This document shows, piece after piece, positions 39,903-48,598 of a stretch of 64,000 nucleotides of DNA. The notes under the pieces are model-generated. The model saw only the letters and a program-made list of their open reading frames with translations. It did not search any database and was not told the DNA's origin. The DNA comes from CAITWD01 sp963842065. GTDB taxonomy: Bacteria > Actinomycetota > Thermoleophilia > Miltoncostaeales > Miltoncostaeaceae. Position 1 is the stretch's first letter. Every line of letters starts with the position of its first letter. A program made the position numbers and the translations under genes. The stretch covers positions 310,001-374,000 of the forward strand of contig CAWJEW010000008.1 of NCBI GenBank assembly GCA_963842065.1. Direction: 5' to 3'.

Positions 39903-40496
39903 TCAGACGCGCGGCAGGATCGAGGTGGCCAACTGCTTCTCGGCAGCGAGCGAGGGCGCGGCGCCAGCCGGAGCGACCGCGACGCGCAGGTAGGTGTCCC
40001 CCTTGAGCACGCTTAGCGACGCGTAACCGTCGTAGAACGCCTCGTCGCCATAGCCGGAGATCGCTTGCGCGTGCACCACGGGCGAGGACTTGTAGGCGTT
40101 GTACCACTTGGTGGCATTCGGCCCCGTGACGACCACGACCCGCACGGTGTCGGGCTGTGCGATGTTGGGCGTGCGAAGGGCGGGCGCTGACGGGCCATAG
40201 AACACGCAGGCAAGACCGCCCTCGACCGTGGCGTTGCCGAGCACGCCCGCCGACACCGACTGGCCGAGCGCGGCAGCCGCTTCGGGTGTCGTTACCACGG
40301 TGCACGAGTTGAAGTTGCCCGAGACGGTCGTCGAGCTGCCCGGTGTGGTCGTCGCGGACGGCGTGGTCGTCGTTGCGGCGGCGTGAGTCGTCGCGGAGGT
40401 CGTCGCCGACGATGACGATGACGACCCGCAGCCGGCCAGGATGAGCACTGCAGACGACGTTCCGGCGAGCGCGACGAGCGCGGGACGCACCCTCAT
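39903..40496 (-). CDS. Lipoprotein, DUF3558-like, unknown function
   Basis: A 197-residue lipoprotein. AAGGAG lies six bases before the ATG at 40496. The signal and lipobox are ALVALAGTSSAVLILAGCGS (Cys near 24), followed by a Ser/Thr/Ala-rich linker. The mature domain starts with NFNSCTVVTTPEAAAALGQS and contains a second Cys (GGLACVFYGPSAPALRT), giving one likely disulfide. PDTVRVVVVTGPNATKWYNA and YGDEAFYDGYASLSVLKGD resemble DUF3558-type actinobacterial lipoproteins. It is divergent from the damaged cystathionine gamma-synthase-like gene. Role unknown. Confidence 0.75.
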   Translation of the reverse strand: MRVRPALVALAGTSSAVLILAGCGSSSSSSATTSATTHAAATTTTPSATTTPGSSTTVSGNFNSCTVVTTPEAAAALGQSVSAGVLGNATVEGGLACVFYGPSAPALRTPNIAQPDTVRVVVVTGPNATKWYNAYKSSPVVHAQAISGYGDEAFYDGYASLSVLKGDTYLRVAVAPAGAAPSLAAEKQLATSILPRV

Positions 40497-40647
40497 TTGG
40501 ACTCCTTCGCGAAATGCGGCCGTGCGATGCTGTCGGGAACGGTCGCCACCGGTGCCGCCGGCACCGCAGCTGGTCGGGCATCCCGGCCGGGCAGAGAGTG
40601 CGCGCACTAACGACGGTCGTTATGTATCGACCACCGCGCTGGCATCC

Positions 40648-41876
40648 TTGAGCAGTGCCCGCCAGCCCGGATTCTCGACCCGTTGTGTGCACGCCGGCGA
40701 CCTGCGTGACGTCAACGGCGCGCTGCACCCGCCACTGTACAACCGTTCGACGTTCGGGTTCGCGCGGACGCAAGATGTCGTCGACATCCTCGACGGACGG
40801 GCCGACGGGGCGCTATACACGCGCTACGGCATGAACCCGACGATCCGGTCGCCTGAAGCCAAGCTCGCCGACCTCGAGGGGGCCGAGGCGGCGCTCGCCT
40901 TCGGATCCGGCATGGCGGCCGAGGCGGCGACCCTCAGCGCCGATGCGCGCTCGGGCGACCGCATCGTCTGCGTGGGTGACGTCGACGGCGGGACCTACGA
41001 GCCGTTATCCGAACACCTGCCCCAGCTGGGACTCACTACGACCTTCCTGCCCGCCGGCACGGCCGTTCACCTCGGCCGCCGTGACCGACCGGACCCGGAT
41101 CGTCGACTTCGAGACGCCGATCAATCCCGTGCTCGACCTGGTCGACATCGAGGCCGCGTCGCGTGCGGCGCACGCCGCTGGCGCGCTCGCGGTCGTCGAC
41201 AACACCTTCGCGAGCCCCGTCAACCAGCGCCCGCTCGAGTCCGGAGCCGACCTGGTCGTGTACGGCGCGACCAAATACCGTGGCGGCCACAGCGACCTCA
41301 CCGCGGGTGCCGTCATGGGGCCCGCCGCCGTCATCGAGCCGATCTGGGGGGCGGCGCGAGAGTCTCGGCCAGGTCATCGCCCCGGACGCGGCCTTGGTGT
41401 TCGCGCGGAGCCTCCGCACACTCGCGGTCCGGGTCCGGGCACACAACGCCGGCCCGGTGGCGGTCGCGCAGTATCTGGCGGCGCACCCGCGCGTCATCCG
41501 CGCGATGCACCCGAGCCTGCTCGCCGGCCCAGCGGCCGCGATCGTCCCTCGTCAGATGTTCGGCAGCGGCATGGTGAGCCTTGTGTTCGATGGCGACGAG
41601 GCGGCGACGTCGGCCGTGGTGGACCGCCTGCACCTGTTCGCGATCGCGCCAAGCCTCGGCGGGGTCGAGCGCCTGGTGACCCAGCCGACCACGACCACCC
41701 ACCACGGCTCGGCGCCCGCCGAACGTGAGCGGCGGGGGATCGTCGGCGGCCTCGTGCGCCTGTCGGTCGGGCTCGAGGACCCCGAGGACCTTATCGCCGA
41801 CCTCGACCAGGCCCTGGTGGGTGCGAGCAGTCCTAGGACCACGGCGTCGCGCGGGCTCCGCACGGGACGGCGTTAG
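40648..41876 (+). pseudogene. Cystathionine gamma-synthase / O-acylhomoserine sulfhydrylase-like, two frameshifts
   Basis: A PLP-dependent trans-sulfuration enzyme spread over three frames. Frame one (TTG start at 40648) has FSTRCVHAGDLRDVNGALHP and LEGAEAALAFGSGMAAEAAT. After about 41078 the continuation is in frame two: TRIVDFETPINPVLDLVDIE, VVDNTFASPVNQRP and the PLP-lysine motif LVVYGATKYRGGHSDLTAG. After about 41360 frame three supplies SLGQVIAPDAALVFARSLRT through to GGLVRLSVGLEDPEDLIADL. All domain parts and the Lys are present. It is either inactivated by two indels or wrongly sequenced. Methionine/cysteine interconversion would be its role. Confidence 0.75.
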
Positions 41877-41910
41877 CCTGAGCGTGACGGCTCCAATCGC
41901 GGAGCGGGCG

Positions 41911-42330
41911 ATGCGCCACCGGCACTCAAGGATCTCGGAACGGCACGCGTGGGCGGGTGTGGCCACCGCGGCGGTGCTCGCGCTCGCCGCAGGGTGCGGA
42001 TCCTCAACGCCCTTGCAGGTCGTGGTGCCGGCGACCGTGCACCTCTCGATGACCCAAGCCGCGACCCGCCTGTGCGCCGTCGGGCTGCGCGTCCGCCTCG
42101 ACGAGACCTCGTCGGTACCCGCCCCGGAGTACAACGCCTCACCGGCGTTCCGCTACCCGGCCGATCGCGTCGGCGCGACGGGGACGATCCCGGCCGCCGG
42201 AACGTCCGTGGCCAAGGGATCGGTCGTCACCCTCCGGGTCGAGGCCCCGGCCGGTACGTTCGCGGTGGTCCGACTGCCGCCGGGCTGCCAGGCCGCCACG
42301 ACGAGTACGGCCCCGGGCACAACCAGCTAG
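41911..42330 (+). CDS. Lipoprotein with one PASTA-like domain
   Basis: A 139-residue lipoprotein. GGAGCG is four bases from the ATG at 41911. A signal with lipobox AAVLALAAGCGSS (Cys near residue 30) is followed by a PASTA-like module: VVVPATVHLSMTQAATRLCA, VGLRVRLDETSS, then RVGATGTIPAAGTSVAKGSV and VTLRVEAPAG. PASTA modules bind muropeptides in Ser/Thr kinases and PBPs, but here it stands alone. Two Cys (RLCAVG; PPGCQA) may pair. It starts 35 bases after the damaged PLP-enzyme gene. Role unknown. Confidence 0.7.
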   Translation: MRHRHSRISERHAWAGVATAAVLALAAGCGSSTPLQVVVPATVHLSMTQAATRLCAVGLRVRLDETSSVPAPEYNASPAFRYPADRVGATGTIPAAGTSVAKGSVVTLRVEAPAGTFAVVRLPPGCQAATTSTAPGTTS

Positions 42331-42585
42331 TCGTCCGGCGCCCGGGTGGGGCGCTGAGCCGCGTGGGGAGGTGACCGCACAACGGGGCGCCACCCGGGTC
42401 AGTGCCAGCTCGATTGCCGCTTCGCCGGGCCGGACGATCCGGACGTCGGCGAGGCACTGTTCGTCGCGAGGGCGCCGCCCGCCCGCTGGGTCCTGTGATC
42501 CGTCCCTCCGGACGGCTGGCTGACGGCGGGGAGTAGGCTCAGGGCCGTCCGTGCTTCTGCGTCGCACCCGCCCTCGAGGGACCGG

Positions 42586-43125
42586 TTGGCTGTCGTCGTG
42601 CTCGTCATACGGATCGCCTTGGCCGCGATGTTCCTTGCGGCCGGGCTGTCAAAGCTGGCCACCCTCCGGCGCACCCGGGCGCGGGTGCGGCTGTTCGGCG
42701 TGCCCGAGGCGCTCGCGCGTCCGGTGGCGATCGCCCTGCCGATCACCGAGCTCGTGATCGGGGCCCTGCTGATCCCGGATACGACGGCGCGCGCAGGCGG
42801 CCTTCTGGCGGCTGTGGCGCTGGTGGTATTTGCCGGCGCGATCGTTCGGCTGATCGTTCGCGGCGAGGCCCCCGACTGCAATTGCTTCGGCCTCCTGCAC
42901 TCCTCGCGGGTCGGCCCGGGCATGCTGGTGCGCAACCTCGCGCTTGCGGCCCTGGCCGCCGTGGTGGCCGCCGCCGGTCCGGGTTCTCAGCTCGGGGTCG
43001 CAGTCGCCCCATGGGCCGTGCTCGTCGTGGTCGTGGCCGTTGCCGCGGTGGCCGTCGCGACCCGGCGCGAGCGCGCTCAGACGCGCCGGCGTCTGGGCGC
43101 AATCGGCAAATCCGCGAGCGATTGA
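42586..43125 (+). CDS. MauE/DoxX-type membrane protein
   Basis: A 179-residue polytopic membrane protein with a TTG start; an upstream alternative is not excluded. Helices: VVLVIRIALAAMFLAAGLSK, VAIALPITELVIGALLI, GLLAAVALVVFAGAIVRLIV, and a C-terminal pair. The signature GEAPDCNCFGLLHSSRVG is the Cys-x-Cys-Phe-Gly motif of MauE/DoxX-like quinone- or thiol-linked membrane proteins (VKOR-like topology). Such proteins support disulfide formation or cofactor maturation. The basic tail is RRERAQTRRRLGAIGKSA. The luciferase-like gene follows by 36 bases. Confidence 0.8.
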   Translation: MAVVVLVIRIALAAMFLAAGLSKLATLRRTRARVRLFGVPEALARPVAIALPITELVIGALLIPDTTARAGGLLAAVALVVFAGAIVRLIVRGEAPDCNCFGLLHSSRVGPGMLVRNLALAALAAVVAAAGPGSQLGVAVAPWAVLVVVVAVAAVAVATRRERAQTRRRLGAIGKSASD

Positions 43126-43161
43126 CGTGAAGCGCCCGGGGATCCGGGGGTAGGAGCTCTC

Positions 43162-44055
43162 GTGAGACTCGGCGTCCATGTCGTGAACTTCGATTTTCCG
43201 GGCGGGTTCGCCGCGATCGGCCCGACGCTCGCGCGTGTGGGAGCGGCCGCCGAGGCGGGCGGGATCGCCAACATCTCGGTCATGGATCACTACTTTCAGC
43301 TGACCGGCATGGGCATCGGCGACGCCGCCGGGCCCATGCTCGAGGGCTACACGACCCTGGGCTTTCTGGCGGGCAACACCGAGACCGTCCAGCTACAGCT
43401 GCTGGTCAGCGGGGTGACCTACCGGCACCCGGGCCTGTTGGCCAAGATCGTCTCCACCCTGGATGTACTGTCGGGTGGCCGCGCGGCGCTCGGGATCGGT
43501 GCGGCATGGTACGAGCGCGAGCACGAGGCGCTCGGCGTGCCCTATCCGCCGATCGCCGAGCGTCTTGAGCGCCTCGAGGAGACCCTGCAGATCGTGCGCC
43601 AGATGTGGAGTCCCGACAACGGTCCGTACACCGGGCGGCACTACCGGTTGGCAGAGACGCTGAACTCGCCCCAGCCGTTGCAGAAGCGGCCGTCGATCAT
43701 GATCGGCGGGTCCGGCGAGAAGAAGACCCTGCGCCTGGTCGCGCGGTACGCCGATGCCTCCAACATCTTTGCCGGGCCGCAGATCGGATCCGCCGAAATC
43801 GCGCGCAAGCTCGATGTTCTCGCCGACCACTGCATGCGCGAGGGCACCGACTTCGAGGCGATCGCAAAGACCGTGCTCTGGGTCGTCCCCGTGGCCACGG
43901 ATGCCGCCGCCGGCGCGGCCTTCGTCGAGGGGATGCGCGAGTACGCGGCCCTCGGGATCGAGCAGGTCCACGTGATGCCCTTCGCCACCGATCCGGTGGC
44001 GTTCGTCGAAGCGCTCGGTGCGCACGTGGTCGGGGGTCTGAGCGCACTGGGCTGA
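43162..44055 (+). CDS. LLM-class F420-dependent oxidoreductase
   Basis: A 297-residue luciferase-like TIM barrel. The N-terminus is RLGVHVVNFDFPGGFAAIGP, with ISVMDHYFQLTGMGIGDAAG, a typical F420-dependent group motif. Next come VSGVTYRHPGLLAKIVSTLD, ALGIGAAWYEREHEALGVPY and the F420-contact segment RPSIMIGGSGEKKTLRLVAR. F420 rather than FMN use is inferred from the group and from the cofC gene at 18728. Substrate unknown. It lies 36 bases after the MauE-type gene and 47 bases before pyruvate kinase on the same strand. Confidence 0.88.
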   Translation: MRLGVHVVNFDFPGGFAAIGPTLARVGAAAEAGGIANISVMDHYFQLTGMGIGDAAGPMLEGYTTLGFLAGNTETVQLQLLVSGVTYRHPGLLAKIVSTLDVLSGGRAALGIGAAWYEREHEALGVPYPPIAERLERLEETLQIVRQMWSPDNGPYTGRHYRLAETLNSPQPLQKRPSIMIGGSGEKKTLRLVARYADASNIFAGPQIGSAEIARKLDVLADHCMREGTDFEAIAKTVLWVVPVATDAAAGAAFVEGMREYAALGIEQVHVMPFATDPVAFVEALGAHVVGGLSALG

Positions 44056-44102
44056 CCCCCGCCCGCACCGGGGACCGGTCGTCGGCCTATGATCTCCGGC
44101 AG

Positions 44103-45551
44103 ATGGATTCCGCAGGCAGACGCACGAAGATCCTCGCGACCCTCGGACCCGCGTCCGACAACGAGGCGATCCTGCGTGGCATGATCGCCGCGGGGATGGA
44201 CGCCGTGCGGTTGAACCTCTCCCACGGAACGGTGGAGGAGGCGCTCGTCGTGCACCGGCGCGTGCGGGCACTCGCCAAGGAAGCCGGCCGCGACATCGGG
44301 ACGCTCGTCGACCTCCCGGGACCCAAGGTCCGCGCGGCCTCGTTCGGGCGCGACGGCGTGGACCTGCCCGACGGGCACCGGATCCGCCTGGTGCCGGGCA
44401 ACGCCACGTCGACCAGCGAGGTGATCGAGGTCGACCACGAGGGTCTGTTGGGCGGGATCGAGGTCGGCGACCGCATCAGCTTCGGCGACGGCGCGATCGA
44501 CATCGAGGTCGTCGACACGACCGGGGACCATCTCGAGGCCGTGGTGAGCCATGGCGGTCGCCTGACGGGGCGCCCAGGGGTCCACATCCCGTCCGAGCGC
44601 CTGCGGATCTCGACGCCGACGCCGGAGGATCTGCGCATCCTCGACGCGTTCGTCGAGGCGGGCGTCGACATGGTCGCAGTGTCGTTCGTCCGCTCGGCGC
44701 ACGACATCCGCCGGCTGGGCACGGAGCCGCACCCGCGGGGCCCGCTGGTGGTCGCCAAGATCGAGACGCGCAGCGCGATCGACAACCTGGCCGGAATTCT
44801 CGAGGCGGCCGGGGCCATCATGATTGCCCGTGGCGATCTGGGCATCGAGTGCTCGATCGAGGACCTGCCGCATCTGCAAAAGCACATCATCCGCGAATGC
44901 ATCGCCCACGGGCGCCCTGCGATCACCGCGACCCAAATGCTCGAGTCGATGGCCCACGCGGCGACGCCGACGCGCGCAGAGGCGTCCGACGTCGCCAACG
45001 CGGTCTTCGACGGCTCCTCGGTGGTGATGCTCTCGGGTGAGACCGCCATCGGGACCGACCCGGTCAACGTGGTGGCGACGATGGCGCGCCTGTGCGCCCG
45101 GGCCGATGCCAACTTCGACGAGGACGGCTGGACACGGGTGGTCACGCGCCTGCGCGTCAACGATCCGCACAACAGCGAGGGTCGCTACCAGCGCATCACC
45201 GATGCCATGACCGACGCGGCGCGGCGCGTCGCGCAGGAGCTGGGGGCGAACGCGATCCTGTGCCTGACCCGCACCGGGTTCACCGTTCGGGCGATCGCCC
45301 GCTACCGGCCCCAGGTGCCGATTCTCGGCTTCACGCCCGATGAGCGTGTGCGCCGGCAGCTGGCGATCAGCTGGGGCGCGACGCCGTTCCCGCTGACGGC
45401 CTTTGCCGAGAATGAGGAGATGGTCCGCGAAGCGGTCACGACCGCCCGCGACGGCGGCGTGGTGCGCACCGGCGACATCGTGGTCGTGCTTGCCGGGATC
45501 GACGGGCGCTCGCGGACGACCGACGTGCTGCGCGTGATGCAGGTCACCTGA
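44103..45551 (+). CDS. pyk: Pyruvate kinase
   Basis: A 482-residue pyruvate kinase from the ATG at 44103; longer upstream reading overlaps the previous gene and is not coding. Catalytic segments: RRTKILATLGPASDNEAILR, GMDAVRLNLSHGTVEEALVV, LVDLPGPKVRAASFG, VVAKIETRSAIDNLAGIL (substrate Lys), IMIARGDLGIECSIEDLPHL, and ITATQMLESMAHAATPTRAE. Domain C carries VMLSGETAIGTDPVNVVATM then ILCLTRTGFTVRAIARYRP. It converts PEP and ADP to pyruvate and ATP in glycolysis. Length is normal and the gene is intact. Confidence 0.95.
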   Translation: MDSAGRRTKILATLGPASDNEAILRGMIAAGMDAVRLNLSHGTVEEALVVHRRVRALAKEAGRDIGTLVDLPGPKVRAASFGRDGVDLPDGHRIRLVPGNATSTSEVIEVDHEGLLGGIEVGDRISFGDGAIDIEVVDTTGDHLEAVVSHGGRLTGRPGVHIPSERLRISTPTPEDLRILDAFVEAGVDMVAVSFVRSAHDIRRLGTEPHPRGPLVVAKIETRSAIDNLAGILEAAGAIMIARGDLGIECSIEDLPHLQKHIIRECIAHGRPAITATQMLESMAHAATPTRAEASDVANAVFDGSSVVMLSGETAIGTDPVNVVATMARLCARADANFDEDGWTRVVTRLRVNDPHNSEGRYQRITDAMTDAARRVAQELGANAILCLTRTGFTVRAIARYRPQVPILGFTPDERVRRQLAISWGATPFPLTAFAENEEMVREAVTTARDGGVVRTGDIVVVLAGIDGRSRTTDVLRVMQVT

Positions 45552-45578
45552 CCCGACGCCTGCTCGTGGCGCCGGCGC

Positions 45579-46415
45579 TCAGCCGGCGGCCGGGGCGACC
45601 CCGCCCCGCAGGCGCACCGACATCTTGACCACGCGCGCCGACGAGCTGGCGGCGACATGCATCACAACGGCGATCGCCACCACGGCGATCCCGGCCCACC
45701 AGAGCGATCCGACGCTCAACAGCAACAGGCCGATGCGGTTGAGCAGGTACCCCGGGGTGACAGCGATGCCGCTCAAGGCCGCGGTCGTCAGGCTCTGCAG
45801 TCCGCGCTCCTGACGCGTTCCCGTTCGCCGCACGCCGAGCAACCACGCCGGGAGCGCGACGAACAGGTAGATCTGCACCACGAACATCCCCACGACTGCG
45901 AGCCAGAACACGCTTACCCGCCACTGTGGCAGCACGAGCCAAATCACCGCCGGCAGGCTGCCGGTGATCAGCGCCAGGCCGCTGATCGCGCGCCAGTGGG
46001 CGCGGGCCTCGGCGAATGCCGGAGTAATTTTCGGCACGCCGTCCTGGGTGAGCGTGAACGCGAAGCTCGCGTTGCACCAGTAGGCCACCTGCGCGACAAC
46101 ACGCGCTCCGACGGCGATCAGTACGACGTGTGCGGTCGGCGGGTTGCGATGCGCGAACAGGTGCGAGCGGATGTTCCAGGTCATCGCATAGATCCACGCC
46201 GCCGGCACGAGCTGCAGCAGCGTCAGCCGCCATGATTTGAGCGGCAGCGCGATGCCGTCGAAGACGAGCGCCAGGGTGCCCGCGATGTAGGCCAGCGGCG
46301 TCAGCCAGCGCGAGCGGCCGCTGAGCTCAGAGATGATCTCCTGGACCCGCGCCGGGTCGGTCGCCCGCACGGCGCCCCGGGTGCCGGCGGCACCCGGGGC
46401 GCCGTGCGGCGGCAT
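45579..46415 (-). CDS. Six-helix membrane protein, unknown
   Basis: A 278-residue membrane protein with hydrophobic segments WLTPLAYIAGTLALVFDGIA, LTLLQLVPAAWIYAMTW, VVLIAVGARVVAQVAYW, LALITGSLPAVIWLVL, FWLAVVGMFVVQIYLFVAL and GIAVTPGYLLNRIGLLLLSV. The N-terminus carries a soluble helix (VQEIISELSGRSRW). No catalytic or transport signature is recognised. Its ATG overlaps the DUF1269 stop (TGATG), so the two proteins are co-translated and probably work together at the membrane. Confidence 0.75.
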   Translation of the reverse strand: MPPHGAPGAAGTRGAVRATDPARVQEIISELSGRSRWLTPLAYIAGTLALVFDGIALPLKSWRLTLLQLVPAAWIYAMTWNIRSHLFAHRNPPTAHVVLIAVGARVVAQVAYWCNASFAFTLTQDGVPKITPAFAEARAHWRAISGLALITGSLPAVIWLVLPQWRVSVFWLAVVGMFVVQIYLFVALPAWLLGVRRTGTRQERGLQSLTTAALSGIAVTPGYLLNRIGLLLLSVGSLWWAGIAVVAIAVVMHVAASSSARVVKMSVRLRGGVAPAAG

Positions 46416-46909
46416 CAGACGCCGCCGGTGAGGGCCTCCTGCAGCTTGGACTCGGTCTCCTCTGACAGCGAGGACTTGAGCACCGTGCCGCCGTACTTGC
46501 TCAGCGCCGCGACGGCCTTGTCGGGCGTGACCTTCTCGACGACCAGGAACAGCGCCGAGGTGCCGGGCTTGAGCATGTCGCGCACCTGCTCCTGGAACTG
46601 CGCATCAATGCCGGCTTCGCCGATCTTGCCGAACAGCGCGCCGAGGCCGGCGCCGACGGCCAAGCCGAACACCGGCACGAAGAACAGGACCCCGAACAGC
46701 AGCCCCCAGAACATGCCCCACACCGCCCCGCCGCCCACCATGTGGTGGTTGGTGGTGACCTTGTACTTGCCCTCGGGGTCGCAGACGATCACCGCGACGG
46801 CGTCCGGCTGGATGATGAGGTCCTTCGCAAGGCGCTGGACCTCCTGCTCCGCCTCCGCAGCCGTCGTCATGTCTGGGTACCCGATGGCAATCAGATCGGC
46901 CATCGCCAT
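46415..46909 (-). CDS. DUF1269 family membrane-associated protein
   Basis: A 164-residue protein; AAAGG precedes the ATG at 46909, and the nearby ATG at 46903 is an alternative. DUF1269 layout: an N-terminal alpha/beta half (DLIAIGYPDMTTAAEAEQEV; AVAVIVCDPEGKYKVTTNHH), a Gly-rich hydrophobic hairpin (VWGMFWGLLFGVLFFVPVFG), then a C-terminal half (SALFLVVEKVTPDKAVAALS). The family is widespread and uncharacterised, with a suggested role in stress or membrane surveillance. It is translationally coupled to the six-helix membrane protein downstream. Confidence 0.88.
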   Translation of the reverse strand: MAMADLIAIGYPDMTTAAEAEQEVQRLAKDLIIQPDAVAVIVCDPEGKYKVTTNHHMVGGGAVWGMFWGLLFGVLFFVPVFGLAVGAGLGALFGKIGEAGIDAQFQEQVRDMLKPGTSALFLVVEKVTPDKAVAALSKYGGTVLKSSLSEETESKLQEALTGGV

Positions 46910-47335
46910 TCACCTTTCCTCGAATGCCGAACGCGCGGGATGCCCGCGGCGCCGGGCGGCCGGGCGACCCCCCGTCACTGTCCTTATAGAGGCTTGTCGG
47001 AGCGTTTGCGCGGTTTGGTCGCGGTCCCAGATCATGCGCCCGGCGACCGCTGCGGACGTCGCCGGCGGGCACGCCAACGCGGACCTTCGGCATGTTGGCG
47101 CGCCCGCGTAACGGCTTTGAGAAAACCTTGACGCAAACGACATGGGGGGTTGACGAGGCCCGCTGACTGTCCTTGGTGTCGAACCGTCCACCTCCTTGCA
47201 CCGTCGGGGAAAAGGGGGCCCCGGACACCCGGCGCGCGCAGACCTCCTGGCCTGCGCCTTTCCTCTCGGCCCCGACGATCTGCGGCCGGATGTTCCCCAA
47301 CTGAACGTGACACGACGACGTCCAAGTTTGCTCGG
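46910..47335. other. Divergent intergenic region, no gene supported
   Basis: About 425 bases between the DUF1269 gene and the surface-protein gene. A minus-strand AAGGAGGTG near 47190 precedes an Arg/Pro/Ala-rich frame of no recognisable family. A plus-strand TTGACG near 47132 could be a -35 element, but no good -10 follows. Promoters for both flanking genes are presumably here. Confidence 0.4.
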
Positions 47336-47993
47336 ATGTTCGGCGGCGGCTCCTCCGACGGGTGGCAGTTTTCTGAACGCCACGCCAAGCGTGCCCGCCG
47401 GGTCAAGATCGCCTCGGCGGCGACCGGCGTCATGGTCGTGGGTGCCGCCATCGTGTTCGCGGCCACCAACTGGACGGTCGGACTGACCGGTGGTACCGGT
47501 TCGGCCCAGTCGCAGTCGGTCTCGAACCTGACCGTGACGGCGACCACGTCCGGCTCGTTTCGCAACCAGCTGTATCCGGGCGGGAATGGTGCTGTCTCGA
47601 TCACGATCACCAACCCGAACGCGGAGCCCGCCACGGTAACCGGCTTCAGCCTGCTTGCCAATACGACCGAGGCGATCGGCTACTCGGACCAGGGCCTGAC
47701 CCTGGCGCAGTCCGGCTGCACCTCGAGCACGTCGGTTGTCTCGTGGAACGACGCGACCTCGAGCAGCGGCAGCTCGCACACGCTCACCGCGCCGCTGAGC
47801 GTGGCCGCCAACGGCCGGCTGATCGTCACCCTGACCGACGCCGCCAGCATGGCGCTCACCGCACCGGCAGCGTGCGAGAGCACCGACTCCAAGATGCCGG
47901 CCATGACGGCCAGTCGCCACCACCGCCGGTGCCGCCGCCGCGACGACCAGCCCGGCCACCGACGCGTGGACGAGCTACCCGATCGCCCGGTAG
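47336..47993 (+). pseudogene. Secreted/surface Thr-Ser-rich protein, probable frameshift near its end
   Basis: From the ATG at 47336 the protein has a charged N-terminus (SERHAKRARRVKIASAA), one hydrophobic segment (TGVMVVGAAIVFAATNW) and a beta-sandwich-like body: SVSNLTVTATTSGSFRNQLY, GGNGAVSITITNPNAEPATV, and a Cys pair (SGCTSSTS / APAACEST). The layout is like SipW-type signal surface proteins. After AMTAS, near 47912, the native-looking end (VATTAGAAAATTSPATDAWT, then SYPIAR and TAG at 47991) is one frame off. The original frame instead gives a His/Arg-rich tail that overlaps the next gene. The frameshift is likely but not certain. It pairs with the gene at 48016. Confidence 0.6.
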
Positions 47994-48015
47994 CCCACTC
48001 GGCGACCGCACCGCC

Positions 48016-48462
48016 GTGTCACGCCGTGATCGCGCACTCGGTGTAGCGATCGCGTGCGCGGCGGTGCTCGTCACGTCCTGCGCCATCGCCGCAGCCGCGA
48101 CCTGGACGGTCGCGCTTCAGGCCCCGAGCTCCGGCCAGAGGCGCAGCCGAGCGCCCCCGTCGGCGCCCACCGCGCCGACGGGGGTCTGCGTCGCGGGCAC
48201 CTCGCCGACCGTGCAGGTCGGCTGGACGGGCGTCGCCCACGCCGCGTCCTATGCGGTCTCCTCGTCGCCCAGCGGCTCCTCCGGGACCTACGCGCTCCTC
48301 GCGAGCGGCGTCACGACCAACCCGTACACGACGACGAGCCTGGCGCAGGGAACCTACCGCTTCGAGGTCACCGTGCTCGTCGGGAGCAACTGGACCAGCG
48401 CGAAGTCGGTTGCGACTCCGACCCCGCGGACGATCCGCAACTCGGGCACCCGCTGCGCCTGA
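48016..48462 (+). CDS. Secreted fibronectin-type-III-like protein
   Basis: A 148-residue exported protein from the GTG at 48016. The signal region is RRDRALGVAIACAAVLVTSC then AIAAAATWTVALQAP. After a Pro/Ser linker comes one fibronectin-III-like module (TVQVGWTGVAHAASYAVSSS; YALLASGVTTNPYTTTSLAQ; GTYRFEVTVLVGSNWTSAKS). Both this and the preceding protein have an ATxWTV motif just after the hydrophobic segment, so they may be related or share a sorting route. The gene begins 22 bases after the proposed stop of its neighbour. Ligand and role unknown; probably cell-surface. Confidence 0.7.
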   Translation: MSRRDRALGVAIACAAVLVTSCAIAAAATWTVALQAPSSGQRRSRAPPSAPTAPTGVCVAGTSPTVQVGWTGVAHAASYAVSSSPSGSSGTYALLASGVTTNPYTTTSLAQGTYRFEVTVLVGSNWTSAKSVATPTPRTIRNSGTRCA

Positions 48463-48598
48463 TCGCGACGCCTTGGCGGCCGGGCGACGCCACCTGCGGT
48501 GCCGCGCGGGGTGCGATGGGCATTAGGCTAGGGACCGCGCAACCCCGGCGCGTCACCGCGACGGGAGTGCGCGATGCACATCCGAACCCAGGGACCGC

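Noticed and set aside
43605..44102. Upstream extension of the pyruvate kinase frame
   Set aside because: It overlaps the F420-type oxidoreductase in another frame and is Arg-rich shadow; the enzyme starts at 44103.
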